Shown: one piece after another, positions 47,688-58,530 of the stretch | Layout: the number at the start of each line of letters is the position of its first letter | Numbering within the stretch: position 1 is the stretch's first letter | Assembly: GCA_025738555.1 (NCBI GenBank) | Contig: JAOVFP010000009.1 | Coordinates: forward strand, 1,116,001 to 1,180,000 | Reading direction: 5' to 3' | DNA: 64,000 bases | Origin: Cyathus striatus | Lineage: Eukaryota > Basidiomycota > Agaricomycetes > Agaricales > Nidulariaceae | Program-made: the position numbers and the translations under genes | The notes under the pieces: model-generated | Told to the model about the DNA's origin: nothing | Databases searched by the model: none | Seen by the model: the letters and a program-made list of their open reading frames with translations, nothing else

Positions 47688-49984
47688 TTACTTGCACTTC
47701 TTTGAACTTGATTTCTCTTTATCCTCATGAGCCTTCTCATCCTTACCTCCCTTCTCCTCCTTGCTCTTTCCCATTCCCTTTCCCTTCCTTTTCTCCTTCT
47801 TCTCCTTAAGCCATCTTTTCAAATCCAAAAACATGTAGTAATCTCTTTCAAAGCCCCAAAGGTCTAGATCAGTAGGACTATCCTCATCTTCAGCCAACCA
47901 AGACTGCATTGCTGGAAAATCTGCAATCTTATCAAAGTTTGAATAGTTCTCATACCAGGCTGAAGATGAGATGAAGACTGTGACAATTTCTTTCTTTGTG
48001 GCCTTGGCAACTGGCCAAGTCCTGTTCTTGTCCATAGTATTGTGGTTGGAAACTGCCTTTATACAGGCAAGATACCTCCAGTATGTGACTCGAAGTCCAG
48101 GTGCAGTGCTCTCAAGAATGTCCCTAGGAATCTTTAGAACATTGATAAGTTCCTCAGTACATTGCCCTGAGATTCCACCTCTTTGAACAAGAGAAGGGGT
48201 GTGAGAGCAAGAAACAGCATGAGAGCTAGTTGCAGAGCTTCCAGCTGACTTAGACTGAATGGAATATGTCTCAATATCAAGGGAGAGTGGTGCATTTGGC
48301 TGAAATCCAGACTATAAAGCAACACAATATAAGTAAATAGTACAAGAATAAAAGAATAAAATATATAGCTACACTCAGAATTGGCAAGATAAATTCACCA
48401 TCTATCTTTAGCCAGTCAACTTCCTCATCATCCTTGACAGCAGATTCAAAGTTTCTGAGAGTGTTCCAGGCTTCACTTTCATAAACATACAAACAATGAT
48501 CAGCAGCTAAAATGATATTAGTATATGAATAAAATATGAAAGAAAACATACTAAAGAAATGTTCAGCTCTGTCTTTGAGTTTCTTCAAGACAGGCCCAAT
48601 TTATGCTTCAATGTAAATGAAGCAACTCCAGGTACCATAACAGTACTTGGATCTGCATTAGACATATACAACTATACTCACCCCTTAACTGAACCAATAG
48701 TAGTGCTTTTGGCAGCACTGTGAAAGTTGACAGCATTTGGGTGATTCCCAAGTGCATTCCTCTGAGAATGCCACCTACTTAGAGTTAGTACATATATATT
48801 TATACAAATTATAGGTTTACCTTCACTCCTTGAAGAACCTTTGGGACTAATATTGGTAATATCCACAGTGTTGACTGTACCTGGCTTACTGGTGGTATGA
48901 GGTGGACTAACTGGTGGACTATTCATGATAATATCTAGCTCTGCAAACATTGAGTCAGTATAAATACAAATATTACTAAAAATCCATACCTTTATCTTTA
49001 CTAGTCCTGTCTTCTGTATGATTGCTGTTGGACTTGGAAGATACAATGCTGATATCACTCCCTTTCAAGATCTTAAATACAGTAATACAGTTATAACATT
49101 ACTGAATTTTTCTTACCTTCATTCTTACTGGTGTGATCTTCTGTATACTTTTTGTCAGACTTAAAAGATGTGATGCTAATATCACCTACCATCACTGTGT
49201 TCTGATTCATTTCCATGACCTGCATTTGATCCATCAGTTGAACCTTCAGTATTTTCTGAAATATAACTTGTGTTAGTAAATATATGTGTAAGCTATCAAT
49301 TCAAACCTTTATTTTTGCTTTCATTATTGGTATCATATCCATCTGATTCATGTTCTTCTTCAACTGTAGAAGATATATATGTTTAGATACACATTTTATA
49401 CATATAAATGAATTTTTTTTTACCTTTTTTCATGTCTGAATGATGCTTTCAAGTAACAGTGAAAACCGGAGCTGCCGGTTGAGGTACATCAGAAGATGGA
49501 CCCTGCTTTGGAGGGGCAACAGGAAGGCCACTTTCCTCCAGCACCCTTTCAGCACTAGGTATTATTAGTACATAAATATTGTATAAATATATGTAATACA
49601 TATGCAGTAAGGTCAGGTACACCTTCTTCATCTGCAGCAGCATCCTCAGCTCTTTTCTTTTCTGAAGTTTTTCTAAAAAATATTAGCAAGGCAGTGAAAG
49701 AAAGTTATGAAACCATACTGAGTTTTTTTGGCTTTCTTGGCTTTTACAACTTTTTTACTCTGTTTTTCCTGCACATTTTCACTCTCCTCATTATCTGTAA
49801 TAGGTTTGTTGGTTGTGGCCTGCTTCTTTGTTGGTGGTTGGGCTGTAAGATCGGCAGCAGAAGTACCACACTTGTGAGACTCACTGCGAGTTTCATGTGT
49901 AGCAACTGACAGAGAAACAGACTCAGTAGGAGTAATACTAGAAGCCTGAGTTGTAGCAGAGCAAGTGGAATGATGAGGAGCCAT
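47688..49984 (-). CDS. Multi-exon gene of unknown function paired with the KDZ transposase
   Basis: Minus-strand ATG at 49982-49984 (MAPHHSTC...), Ser/Thr-rich, then Lys-rich (KKVVKAKKAKK). Exon 1 ends at a GTATGG donor near 49715. A series of very small exons follows, separated by about 50-60-bp introns. Two of them (near 49150 and 49010) encode near-duplicate motifs, TEDHTSKN and TEDRTSKD. The last exon (about 48295-47688) encodes RVTYWRYLACIKAVSNHN, then FPAMQSWLAEDE, LDLWGFERDYY and a Lys/Glu-rich tail ending KKCK. Its stop is only 50 bp from the transposase start, on the same strand. I do not recognise the family; it may be an accessory transposition protein. One intron phase (near 49630) could not be reconciled, so the model, or the gene, may be faulty. 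Confidence 0.5.
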
Positions 49985-50229
49985 TGTGTGTAGATGTCTT
50001 AAAATGCTTTGAGATAGCAAGATAGTGGTGGTGGTTGAGAAGGAGGGGGGGTTGATGTAAACCAAAATCTTAGAAGTCTGAAGATGCACAGCAATTTCTC
50101 ATGATCAAAAAATTAAAAATATACAGCCTTTTATAGGCTACATTGAACATAACTAAATATATATTACATGTCATTGGCTATACAACATTACTATCTAACT
50201 ATTTTAAGGAGACACAGCCTTCCATCTAC

Positions 50230-51620
50230 TTTGGCCCATTGACAGCACACATGAAGACAAAGGGAGAAGGGGGGGGAGGGACAGTGTGATAGGGGGTGAA
50301 AGGGAACAACAGAGATGACAGGAAAAAGGAGGGGGAGGAGGCAGGGGGAAAGGACAGTGGGACCACACTTGTCATTTGCTAGATGAGGAGACAGCAGAGG
50401 GGGGACAGTGCACTCATCCTTGTCACTTGTGAGACAAGTTGTGGGAGGAGGGGGGGACCAGCACTCGTCAGTTGCAAGATGAGGAGGGGAATGAGGGGGG
50501 GAACTGGCACTCATCAGTTGTGAGACAAGGGGGGAAGGAGGGGAGGGGACCAGTGCTCATCAGTTATGAGGGAGGGGGACACACATACAAGGCAGAGATG
50601 GAGGGGTGGAGGGGAGGGGGATGGATGCTTGTCCTTGTCACTTGCAAGACAAGGAGGAAGGGGAAGAGGGGGTGATGAGGAGGGGAGGGGATGAGAAGGA
50701 GGGGGACAAGTGCTTGTCCTCATCACTTGCAAGACGAGGATGAGGAGGGGAGATGAAGAGGAGGGGGACAAGCACTTGTCCTTGTCACTTGCAAGATGAG
50801 GATGAGGAGGAGGGTGGACAAGCACTTGTCCTCGTCACTTGCAAGATGAGGAGGAGGAGGGGGGACAAGCACTTGTCCTTGTCACTTGCAAGATGAGGAG
50901 GAGGAGGGGGGACAAGCACTCATCCTCATCACTTGCAAGACAAGGATGAGGATGAAGGGGGGGGATGATATGCTCATCCTCGTCACTTGCAAGACAAGGA
51001 CAAGGATGAGGGGGGGGGACAATATGCTCGTCCTCATCATTTGCGAGACAAGGAGGGGGAACACACATTTGTCATTTGTGAGACAAAGTGCAGAGCTCCT
51101 CCTTGTCACTTGCAAGATGAGGAGGCAGTGGAGTAGGGGGGGATGGCAAGCTTGTCATTTGCAAGACGAGAGCCAGGCAAAGAGGGGGGACAGCTGCTCT
51201 GATGTGCGTGGGGATGCATGCACACTCATCACTTGCCAGACAAGGTGGGGGACAGGATGACAGGGGGATGGAGGACGTGGGAGGAGGGGAAGAGGAAGGG
51301 GACATGCAGGGAGAGGACGACAGGAGGGTGGAGGACATATGAGGTGAAGAGGAGGGGGACATGCGTGGGGATGCATGCACACTTGTCACTAGCCAGACAT
51401 GGTGGGGGAGAATGATGGGGATGGAGGACACTTGAGGCAGAGAGGAGGGGGACATGCACATGGATGCACACACATTCGTCACTTGCCAGACAAGGTGGGG
51501 AAGGGAAGGATGGGGGACAAACACTCATCACTTGCCAGATGAGGTGGCAGTGGAAGCACAAAGAGTGCTCATCCTTGTCACTTGCAAGATGAGGACGAGG
51601 AGGGGAGGGGGACAATGAGA
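50230..51620. repeat. G-rich minisatellite array, about 1.4 kb
   Basis: An irregular tandem array whose units (about 45-65 bp) contain CTTGTCCTCGTCACTTGCAA followed by a purine run such as GATGAGGAGGAGGAGGGGG. The best-preserved part is about 50700-50940. The strong purine bias of the + strand yields spurious long frames on both strands. Confidence 0.85.
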
Positions 51621-51789
51621 GGTGTGCCTATAAACAGTGCCCATTGTCATGTAGTGAGAAGAGAAGAGGGAGAAAGGAGGGGGAAATACATACCTGTAGT
51701 TTTGTATGTGCTCATCCACACACAACCATTCACACCACAGCACCTATACCCTACATTATCAATCTTGCTGTGCTATTGATCTTGCACTT

Positions 51790-52015
51790 GAGTCAATTTG
51801 GGCAACAACATGGGAGGTGGGCATGGGGTGACAACATGGAAAGAGGTCCTAAGGCGACGACATGTGAAGGAGTCTTGAGGCACCAACGTGTGAAGGGGGC
51901 TTGGGGTGATGACATGGGAGAGAGCATGAGGCAATGACATGAGAAGGTGATGATGTGGGAAGGGGGTTTGAGGTGATGACATGAGCTTGACACATTGACG
52001 TGGGAGAGAAAGAAA
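51790..52015. repeat. Degenerate minisatellite
   Basis: About six to seven diverged units of 30-35 bp built on GGGGTGATGACATG(G/A)GA. They lie between the purine array and the right KDZ end. Confidence 0.6.
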
Positions 52016-52559
52016 AAACAAGGTGGGAAAAATGACATACCATTTTAGGAAAGTGAAATATATGGTGATTATCTAGTGTATTGTCTCCATGGAATATGTG
52101 ACCCTTTGGTGTATCAGTATTGCATATGTTTGTGTTGTTCACATGACTTGTCTGTTTGATCTGGGTTTGATTCCTGCTTGTTGCATATTTTTACTATAAA
52201 TTAATAAAAGGTAGCTAATACTAATAAAAGCTAGTAATACTAATAGTGGCTAATGAAGAGTCCATGTCCACCTAGTTCCAACTGGAGTACAGGTGAGTTC
52301 CGAACAGATTTAGTCCACCGGAATTCCTGCTAAACTTGCTGGACTCCAGCTAATGAAAGAATTCCTGGCAGACTCCAGGCAGACTCCAGGTGGACTGGAA
52401 CAGGACTGGATTTGAACAAATTGGCTGGACTTGCAGCCAAAATGAGTCCAGCTGGAGTCTGGCTGGATTCCACAGACTATCCGGAAAATCTTGAAGTCTG
52501 TCCAGATAGTCTGTGGAATCCACAGAGTCTGAACAGAATGGGGGGGCAAGCATAAAGAC

Positions 52560-53698
52560 CTCACTATTACATGAGTTGGGTCTAGATTTTGATAATACAG
52601 ATGGAAGATCAATTCTATTGCAATATAATAATATAAGCCACCAGAATTCCAAAGTTTCTTCTTGTGTGACTGAGTTCCTTACAAACAGTGAATACTCAGG
52701 TCATTTTCACTGTACACCAGATGACTATGAGAATATTTTTATTTGTATTATTTCCTCTGGAATATGGCACAAGCACCCTGAAACATTTTGGAGTCTTTGG
52801 TATTGGCTTTTATCAAAGAACAATTCTCCACCTGTAATCATTACTTCTTTACTGGCAAAATGCCTTTGGCAAGAAAGATCTCAGTCACTAGAAGCCTTCT
52901 ATTACTTGGTGCCTGATATATATGCAGCATTCAAAATGTTTCATGTGTGCCAACATACATCACCTTATATACAATCATACTTGGATGGTTTATTTTTCTT
53001 CAGAACATCTTGTTTATTTCCTGCTTGGTGTAGATTTTTACAAGCATATGGGAATGACTCATTGACAAAACAATTGCTATTACTGTACAATGTCATGAAT
53101 TGTAACTCCAAGATATCAGAAAGCCACCAACACAGATTGTTACAAGAATTGGGTTTTGTTGTTGATGTAACAGATGAAAGTTTGGTTATATCAGATTACA
53201 TTAATCTAAGCTGCCAGAAATACTTTAATGATACTGCTATATTGCAAGAATTCCTCACCAGAAATACATATTCAGGTCCCTTTCTCTGCACCCCCAATAA
53301 CTATGCAAATATGTTCACTGTTGTTATTTCCTCTGGAATAGTGTGGCATGAACACATTTATGAACTTTGCTTTTATTGGTGTGGCTTGTTAGAAAATTAT
53401 AAGCAGGAAATACCTGCTACTTCTGCACTTCTGGCATGTCTGATGTCTTCAGCTTCAGACTTTCGTGATAATGATGAACTCAATCAGAAACTTAATAGTT
53501 TCATATCACTTTACTTGCTACAATGGCTTCAGGTCAGTATTTATTTACTTATTCAATTCATCTAATATATGTGGTATTCTAATATGTTTATAGATATTTT
53601 CGGGGCCAATGGAAGGTGTCGTTAGTGCATGGAAGCGGGCATTTGAAAGAGCACATCATTTATACCCAATGAATTTTATTGATGAGCCGGAGTTCTAG
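52560..53698 (+). pseudogene. NLR5: 3' part of an NLR gene, 5' end lost at the KDZ border
   Basis: NLR homology starts abruptly at about 52562 (CTATTACATGAGTTGG, encoding LLHELGL), a few bases after the KDZ terminus. It reads through the rest of one repeat unit and the divergent last unit to 53532, then an intron (53533-53593) and last exon 53594-53698. There are no internal stops. There is no NACHT domain, first exon or promoter, and the missing part does not lie left of the KDZ element. The frame is closest to the end of NLR3 (for example FKMFHV). A transcript driven from KDZ sequence cannot be excluded but is not suggested. Confidence 0.85.
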
Positions 53699-53868
53699 TC
53701 AGTAGAGTTAGTTCATGTTAAGCAAAGTAGTAAGCAGCTAAACTTACAATACCATAAATTTCGTGCTCCAAGTGTAGAATGAAACTTCCATGAATAGGAA
53801 AGTGCCGGTTAAAAAATTTAATGGGAAGTTGGTAGCAAGTTGGTAGAATAAGGTATGCACTATACTGA

Positions 53869-54130
53869 TGTAGAGCATGCAGTTTGCCTGCGATGCGAAT
53901 CTCGTGTTTTTCATTACCGTACCTCATTTCATTCTTTCTGTCGCTTACTCATACATACTGCATTCGTTAGCTACTTAAACTGTCGTACGTACACTCATTG
54001 AATTCAGGTTTTCGTTTCCCCCCGTTTCAACTCATATCATACCTCACTAGAACTGGAGGAACGACGGACGTCGTTCCACTCGCATATTCTTTGTCGAGAA
54101 GATACCCCCAAGCTAGTATCTTCCTCCACA
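53869..54130 (-). mobile_element. Solo LTR, 262-bp family, copy 2
   Basis: Begins TGTAGAGCATGC and ends CTTCCTCCACA, with CTGA duplicated (53865-53868, 54131-54134). The flank of NLR3 (about 31560) shows the same sequence uninterrupted (ATACTGAGCATC). A GC-rich palindrome around GGAACGACGGACGTCGTTCC-like sequence (about 54057-54080) is also present in copy 1 with different arms. Confidence 0.8.
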
Positions 54131-54505
54131 CTGAGCATTAAAAGTTAGCGGGAGAAAACCTTCAGAAGTTAAATAGCCATATTCTTTATATTTAGTAGAC
54201 CTTTAAAATGACCTTGAAAGTCTCAATTTACTCAGTAAGAAACTAGAAGACTTAAAGCAAACTTGAAGCACCAGCCAAGCACCAGCCAAGCACCAGCGCC
54301 GGACTTGGTCGGAATTCCCGCGACCATACCCGCACCGCATTCGGCACCGGCAACGTCCCAAAACAACACATCCAAACAAATTCCAACAGCCACGACATCA
54401 AGATCATCCATCCTTCATCCAGGACCAAAATTCAGCCATCTCACTCATCTTCTCTTCCTCCTCCCTCATATCCCCAATACCACTTATTTACTCACCGAAT
54501 AAAAA

Positions 54506-56267
54506 ATGGCAGAGCCCACAAAACAAGAAACCGAGCAGGTTCTCAAAGTTCTCAAGGCGCAGAAAGGCAACAAGGTAAGCCGGAGAGAGAAAGGATGAAA
54601 TTATGCACGAGGAGGCTGATGCAAGAGACAGACATGCTTCGACTGTAATGCTCGAAATCCTACTTGGTCTAGTGTTACATTTGGAGTGTACATCTGTCTA
54701 GATTGCTCCAGCGTTCATAGGAACATGGGTGTACATATCTCCTTCGTGCGGTGCGTCTCTCCTCCTTACTACGTCTTCGTATCATATCCTAATACGAGCT
54801 TTCGATTTGAACGATAGGTCGACAAATCTAGACTCTTGGCAACTTGCCCAGCTGCGGACGATGAAAGTAGGCGGGAACGCCTCTGCCACGGAGTTCTTCA
54901 CCAAACACGGTGGATCTAGCCTGCTCATGGATAGTGATACTAAGAAGAAGTACAGTTCGCGTGTGGCAGAGCTGTACAAGGAGGAGTTAGCGAGGAGAGT
55001 CAAGGAGGATGCCACCAAGTAAGTTCTTTCCTTCCATTTCACCTTTTCTTCTCTACATACCACTTTTCATCCCTTCCATCCTATTTCCTGCATTCCTCTT
55101 TTCACACATCGTACTAACCCCCACTCATCTAGATTCCCCTCCGGAATCTCAATAGACGGCCTCACCCTCCCTTCATCCACCCCTGCCGAAAAACCAGCAG
55201 GTGAAGACGACTTCTTTGAATCCTGGTCCAAGCCCACGACGCCCAAATCCTCCAACCCCGGCACTCCCGCCCGCGTGTCCACACCGCCCACAATCGGACG
55301 CACAATCTCCTCCGCCTCAACCACCTCCACCTCTAGTCGTACCATCACTTCCAGCGCAGCTCGCCCGTCAAGGTTAGGGTCGACGAATTCCACCACCAGC
55401 CTTGGAGGTGCCGGCGGCGCGAAGAAGTCCAAGTTAGGTCTTGGAGCAACAAAAGCCAAACCGGTAGACTTTGCTGAAGCACAGCGTAAAGCGGTCGAAG
55501 AAGAGGAGCGTGCGCGACAATTGGGGTACGACCGTGCTCGCGAAGAGGAGGAAGAGAAGAAGCGGTTAGAACAACAGAAGTTGTTGGATGAAGAGAGGAA
55601 GAAGGAGAGGGAGAGGGAGTTGAGTCGAGGTGTTTCGAATATTAGCTTGAATTCCGGTTCTGCTGCGAAGGGAGGAGCAGGAGATCAGAAGAAGAATGCC
55701 GCATTTCCACGACTTGGGTTTGGTGCTATCCCTGGGGCGGGAGCTGCTGCTGCCATTGCTGCGAGCGCTTCCACTTCATCTAGTTCTACTTCGAGGTATG
55801 TCCTTCTCTTTTCTCTACCTTCCCACTCACCCTGTTCCCCACCTAGAGCGGTAGCAGACGACGCCCCAACAACCGCCCGCGAAAAATTCGGCACACAAAA
55901 AGCCATCAGTTCCGATATGTACTTTGGCCGCGGTACCTACGATCCCACAGCACAAGCAGAAGCACAGACCCGCTTGCGCGATTTCCAGGGCGCTACGGCG
56001 ATCTCCTCGAACGCGTACTTTGGGAGGGAGGAGGAAGAAGAGATGCTCCATGCTGGAGGGGAAGGTGGGGAAGGATTGGCAGGGCTGGAGAACGCTGCGA
56101 GAGATGCGCTTGCAAGGGTGCTTGCGAATCCGGATGTGCAGGGTGTTGGGGAGAGTATTCGGAATGGGGCTCTGAAGGTGTGTTTCTTTTTTGATTGCTT
56201 GTTTGGGGAGATGCTGATGGTGGGGTTGTAGTTGTCTGATTACTTGGCTTCTATATCCGAGCGCTAA
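54506..56267 (+). CDS. ArfGAP, Glo3/ArfGAP2-3 type, intact
   Basis: Six exons: 54506-54574, 54632-54750, 54818-55018, 55133-55795, 55847-56177, 56232-56267. The zinc finger is complete: CFDC-x16-CLDC, followed by SSVHR carrying the catalytic Arg (C-x4-R). Next come STNLDSWQL and [10 protein letters not shown], a [10 protein letters not shown] segment, a Ser/Thr/Pro-rich linker with DDFFESW, a Glu/Lys/Arg coiled coil, and the Glo3 motif region [18 protein letters not shown] and [11 protein letters not shown]. The 12-codon last exon ends [11 protein letters not shown]. Glo3-type proteins stimulate GTP hydrolysis on Arf1 in COPI vesicle traffic at the Golgi. The intron before exon 4 has a TACTAAC branch site. 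The 51-bp fourth intron could be read through in frame. This is the apparent founder of the decayed copies in the window. Confidence 0.9.
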
Positions 56268-58530
56268 GCCTTACTCGGTGATGTTCTGCTGCTGCTGGAT
56301 ATGGTGACGGGTGATCATAGTGGGCGGTGGATAGGCGATGAGTTGGTGCTGGTGATACGGGAGGGATAATGAACGGATTTTAAGCTCTTTTCCTTCTTAT
56401 ATAACGTTTCATATGGTAGATTCAGTGCTGGTTATTGTTTTATTTTGGTTATGATTATTCTTGGCTTTCTGTGTCGACTTCTGGCCGACCAACCATGGTG
56501 CTTACTTCATCTTAGGCGCTTATATGATTATGAAAGCACGTGACTATGACTAATTATTGTCTCACGGCTCCCTAATTTTCGATCGCTGAACCCACCCCAG
56601 CTTAGACTTAACCATAACCTCTTATCTCTTCAATGTTATGAAAGAAGAAGTTAAACTACATACAAACCTGTAGTCCCCTTAATACCCTCCAATTATATGT
56701 ATCTGGCATCCTGTTCTCCTTAGGGAAAACAGCTCCAAACGATAGATCAATCACGCTCAAATCACGCATCCTTTCAATATTAGGGGAAATCAAAGCTGGC
56801 TGGTTTGTTGCGCCAAGATATTTGATCATTTCGTGTGAACCAGCTCTAGCCTCTGACAACCCAGTCGTTTTGTTTCGCCCTTGATTTATTTCGTTTTGCC
56901 AAGAGGCCAGCTTTGATTTCCCCTAATTCCCGGACAAATGAACATGTCTCAAGATTAGGAAAGTCCTTGAATAAATCTATTGTTCAATCGAGGATCAAGC
57001 ACTGCTTTATTAGATCCTGGAGTTTTTTTGAGTAGAGAAGGGTCGAGATCATTGAATTCTTTGTTGCGAAGTTCAAGTTGACGTAGACTTGGAATTGGGT
57101 CCCAATCTTCCCATCTTTCGCTTCTCCAAGTGTATGAAGAGATTTACTGCGTGCATTAACGAAATATAAGTCACTTACCAAATCAAGTCGTTGAACAGCA
57201 TTTTTGATTAGGGACGGTGGCTGCGGTAAATTGCAGTTTCGAGTCGTTCCGACTGTTCACTTGTAAAGTTAAGTCGCAAATATTAAAAGAAGCTTCAAGT
57301 TTCCCAGCTTCAAGCCTCAGTGATGATTGTACATGGGACCATTATATGATGGACACTCGTCTATTCATTTTGTTTTTTCTGACCATATAATTGTCAATTG
57401 ACAGCGCAGGTAAATTATTCATTAAAGGCCATCATGAATTGCTCACAGTTTTATCCGTACTGAGTGAATTCACGTTATGCAGGGAATAAAGCGGATTTGA
57501 GATATGTGGGGAAATGGACAGCAACGGTTTATGCATTTGAAACCTTTCGAGTACGGATACTGATAACAAATTTAGCACAATCAAGCTCGTTATGTATTAT
57601 CAATTGATCTACGAGGAGAGCGTTAATGCGCAACATCGAAGCCCTGTCTTCAACCTGTCTTAGCCTGTCTTGCACTTTCACTCACGATGAAGTTTCCCAA
57701 GCATTGCCACCTGCTTGCCACTCGGAAATGATCACTTCTGTAACGGTGAACACACATGATGCCGATAAGCACTTCCTTATGTTAATACATACTGAGGAAT
57801 ACAATGACAACTGTAAGCCATAGGATTCATGAAATGATATATCTATGAGGTTTCTGGCTGGGCCGTGCTCGAATCTTGACAAGCTTGGAACTATTGCTTG
57901 AGATTCGTTTCCACAGCGAGATCTAGATTAAGATTCGTATGGCGGACGTTTGATTGCTTGGCACTCCATGAGAATCATATTCTATTTATGTGGAATGAAT
58001 GAGCGATGGTGCTCCTTTGATATACAGAGGGCGCTGAGGGCAGGTTACTCTAGGTAGTAAGTAACTTTGAATAGTAAACGAGATGTTATCTTGCGCCAAT
58101 GGCCCGTCAGGTACATGATACGTTTGCCAAGAATTCGCAGTAGATATAGTACCAATATACATATGTGCATCAGGTACAAGCCGATTAATAGCATATGTCA
58201 AAAGATTCAATGTAGATGGAACAGCTGCAAACTCTACCAGTGTCTAAGGGTATTAATCAGTTGTTGGACCGATTCTACATGTGCTACCGCGACATTAACA
58301 CACCGAAATCTATCCAATTGACAGCAGTGTTGTAACATCACTGCAATGTATGACATGGACAAAAATAGGTCTCCATAGCACATATTGTGGAATATTCTAA
58401 TCGTTAAGCATCAGTCCTGCCTGAGGCGTGAAAAATGATGGCGCTCAGGTTCGATGTTAGAATACTTTATAAACGATACTGGAGATAGACGCCCTCTATT
58501 TCACCTACTAACAGATATCCCTGCCTGACT
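56268..58530. other. Intergenic, no recognisable gene
   Basis: Short frames (56656-56859 minus, 57626-57823 plus) have no domain or convincing splice pattern. A perfect inverted repeat at 56780-56926 is listed separately. Confidence 0.45.
56780..56926. repeat. Perfect 21-bp inverted repeat with 105-bp spacer
   Basis: Arms at 56780-56800 (TTAGGGGAAATCAAAGCTGG plus C) and 56906-56926 are exact inverse complements. This could be a small foldback element; no clear target duplication. Confidence 0.75.

Larger units (their letters stand above)
42740..52557 (-). mobile_element. KDZ-type DNA transposon, about 9.8 kb, with internal insertions
   Basis: Imperfect 33-bp inverted ends (42740-42772 and 52525-52557) match at about 26 positions by my count; both begin CTTTATGCT when read inward. 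Inside each end lie many GGAGTCC/GACTCC words (42790-42935 and 52330-52460), typical of subterminal binding-site clusters. The cargo is a broken KDZ transposase, a companion gene, minisatellites and a younger 2,060-bp element. I could not find a matching target duplication, and the left flank is unrelated to NLR5 on the right, so the ends may not derive from one simple insertion. Confidence 0.65.

Noticed and set aside
47688..49984. Companion gene as a TET/JBP dioxygenase, which often travels with KDZ elements
   Set aside because: No H-x-D ... H iron-binding pattern or 2-oxoglutarate-binding Arg context could be found in any exon.
50514..51615. Pro/Ser/Leu-rich frames of 75-150 codons on the minus strand
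   Set aside because: They are translations of the purine-rich minisatellite with repeated PPPL/ASDKDE strings, not genes.
50230..51620. CRISPR-like alternation of repeats and spacers
   Set aside because: The repeats are degenerate, spacing is irregular, there are no unique spacers, and the setting is eukaryotic. It is a minisatellite.
52140..52200. tRNA-like B box (GGGTTTGATTCCTG)
   Set aside because: No A box at proper distance and no cloverleaf pairing could be drawn.
42732..52565. An 8-bp target duplication for the KDZ element
   Set aside because: Left (TTGCAGTA) and right (ACCTCACT) flanking octamers do not match under any of the end positions tried.
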